This document shows positions 63,380 to 64,000 of a DNA stretch of 64,000 nucleotides, piece by piece. The first letter of the stretch is position 1, and the number at the start of each line of letters is the position of its first letter. The stretch is taken from NCBI GenBank assembly GCA_023428905.1, contig JAEYWP010000007.1, positions 310,001 through 374,000 of the forward strand. The letters run 5' to 3'. Source of the DNA: Verrucomicrobiota bacterium (GTDB lineage Bacteria; Verrucomicrobiota; Verrucomicrobiia; Opitutales; Opitutaceae). The position numbers and the translations under genes were made by a program. Below the pieces are notes generated by a model. The model was not told the DNA's origin and did no database searches. It was given only the letters and a program-made list of their open reading frames with translations.

Positions 63380-64000
63380 TCAGCCGACGCTGCCTTCCAT
63401 CTCGAGATCGATCAGCCGCTTCAGCTCGACGGAGTATTCCATCGGAAACTGGCGGGCGAGGTCGTTGATGAAACCGTTGACGCTCAGGCTCATTGCCTGG
63501 GCTTCGGTGAGGCCGCGCTGCTGCATGTAGAAGATCTGCTCTTCGCTGACCTTCGACACGCTGGCCTCGTGCTGCACCGCGTGGGTGTCACCACGCACGG
63601 TGATCGCAGGATAGGTGTCGGTGCGGCTGTTGGTGTTGATCAGGAGGGCGTCACATTCCGTGTTGTTTTTGCAGCCCTTCAAGTGCTTCGGGATGTGGAC
63701 CACGCCGCGGTAGGTGGCGCGTCCCTGGCCGACGGAGATCGACTTTGAAACGATCGTCGAGGTGGTCTCGTCGGCGGCGTGGATCATCTTGGCACCCGTG
63801 TCCTGGTGCTGCCCGTCGTTGGCGAGCGCGATCGAGATGACCTCGCCGCGAGCCTTGCGGCCTTTCAGGACCACACCGGGATACTTCATCGTCAGCCGGC
63901 TGCCGATGTTGCAGTCGATCCACTTGATTTCGGCTTCCTCGTGCGCGACCCCGCGCTTGGTCACGAGATTGTATACGTTCGGCGCCCAGTTCTGGACGGT
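63380..64000 (-). CDS. sufB: Iron-sulfur cluster assembly protein SufB, C-terminal part
   Basis: Cut by the window end; about 206 residues of the C-terminus are present. Open to base 64000 with TVQNWAPNVYNLVTKRG. It shows the SufB beta-helix (VKSISVGQGRATYRGVVH region), the family Cys in LKGCKNNTECDALLINTNS, and the end FYMQQRGLTEAQAMSLSVNG with FINDLARQFPMEYSVELKRL. It is the main scaffold for cluster assembly. It is transcribed before sufD and sufT. Confidence 0.95.
   Translation of the reverse strand, partial: TVQNWAPNVYNLVTKRGVAHEEAEIKWIDCNIGSRLTMKYPGVVLKGRKARGEVISIALANDGQHQDTGAKMIHAADETTSTIVSKSISVGQGRATYRGVVHIPKHLKGCKNNTECDALLINTNSRTDTYPAITVRGDTHAVQHEASVSKVSEEQIFYMQQRGLTEAQAMSLSVNGFINDLARQFPMEYSVELKRLIDLEMEGSVG

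Overview
This window is about 64 kb of GC-rich bacterial chromosome. It most likely comes from a Verrucomicrobiota member of the Opitutaceae type. The clues are the mix of gene families: a pyrophosphate-dependent phosphofructokinase, a PEP-CTERM protein, TIGR04325 and TIGR03790 family proteins, a large polysaccharide-utilisation region with LacI regulators and a TonB-dependent receptor whose N-terminus reads PFEIAVDRDHGYQATTT, and a Gram-negative envelope gene set (lpxA, LptF/G-type permease, Lpp-type lipoprotein signals). The taxonomic call is inference from gene content, not from a marker-gene comparison.

Layout. 0-18 kb is mostly housekeeping or mixed: the tail of a hybrid histidine kinase, an NSS sodium symporter with an unlisted 52-residue MetS-like partner, an LptF/G permease, DgkA, a 2OG-Fe(II) oxygenase, ThpR, a DEAD-box helicase with a DbpA-type RNA-binding tail, a glycosyltransferase/TIGR04325 methyltransferase pair, a PEP-CTERM protein, PPi-phosphofructokinase, a GNAT acetyltransferase and a lacI-xylA pair.

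18.5-42.4 kb is a polysaccharide-utilisation locus. It carries a GH2, a double FAD oxidoreductase, a GPH/MFS sugar symporter, two paralogous clan GH-A-like secreted hydrolases (one with a dockerin-like tail), a GH36-like alpha-galactosidase, a heparinase II/III-like lyase, a LacI regulator, a TonB-dependent receptor, a Tat-exported polysaccharide-pyruvyl-transferase-like protein and a GH105/GH88-like unsaturated uronyl hydrolase. Five copies of one palindromic site with core TTACATAA (TTATGTAA) sit in front of every transcription unit of this locus. They define a local LacI regulon. This is the most interesting system in the window: the gene set suggests breakdown of a uronic-acid and galactose containing, possibly pyruvylated, polysaccharide.

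42.4-50.6 kb is an iron-uptake block: a Dps ferritin-like protein, then one tightly packed eight-gene operon encoding a catecholate-type siderophore receptor, a PiuC-type hydroxylase, a small Cys-rich protein, TonB, ExbB, ExbD, a membrane-anchored coiled coil and a PepSY membrane protein. A Fur-box-like site lies in front of it.

50.6-64 kb is core functions: a TPR protein, aroB, a conserved hypothetical, lpxA, pdxA, an IscA/HesB protein, infC, an N-acetylmuramoyl-L-alanine amidase, a TIGR03790 protein, clpP, a small secreted protein, and the suf genes sufT, sufD and sufB (cut by the window end). No rRNA, tRNA, CRISPR array or insertion sequence was recognised.
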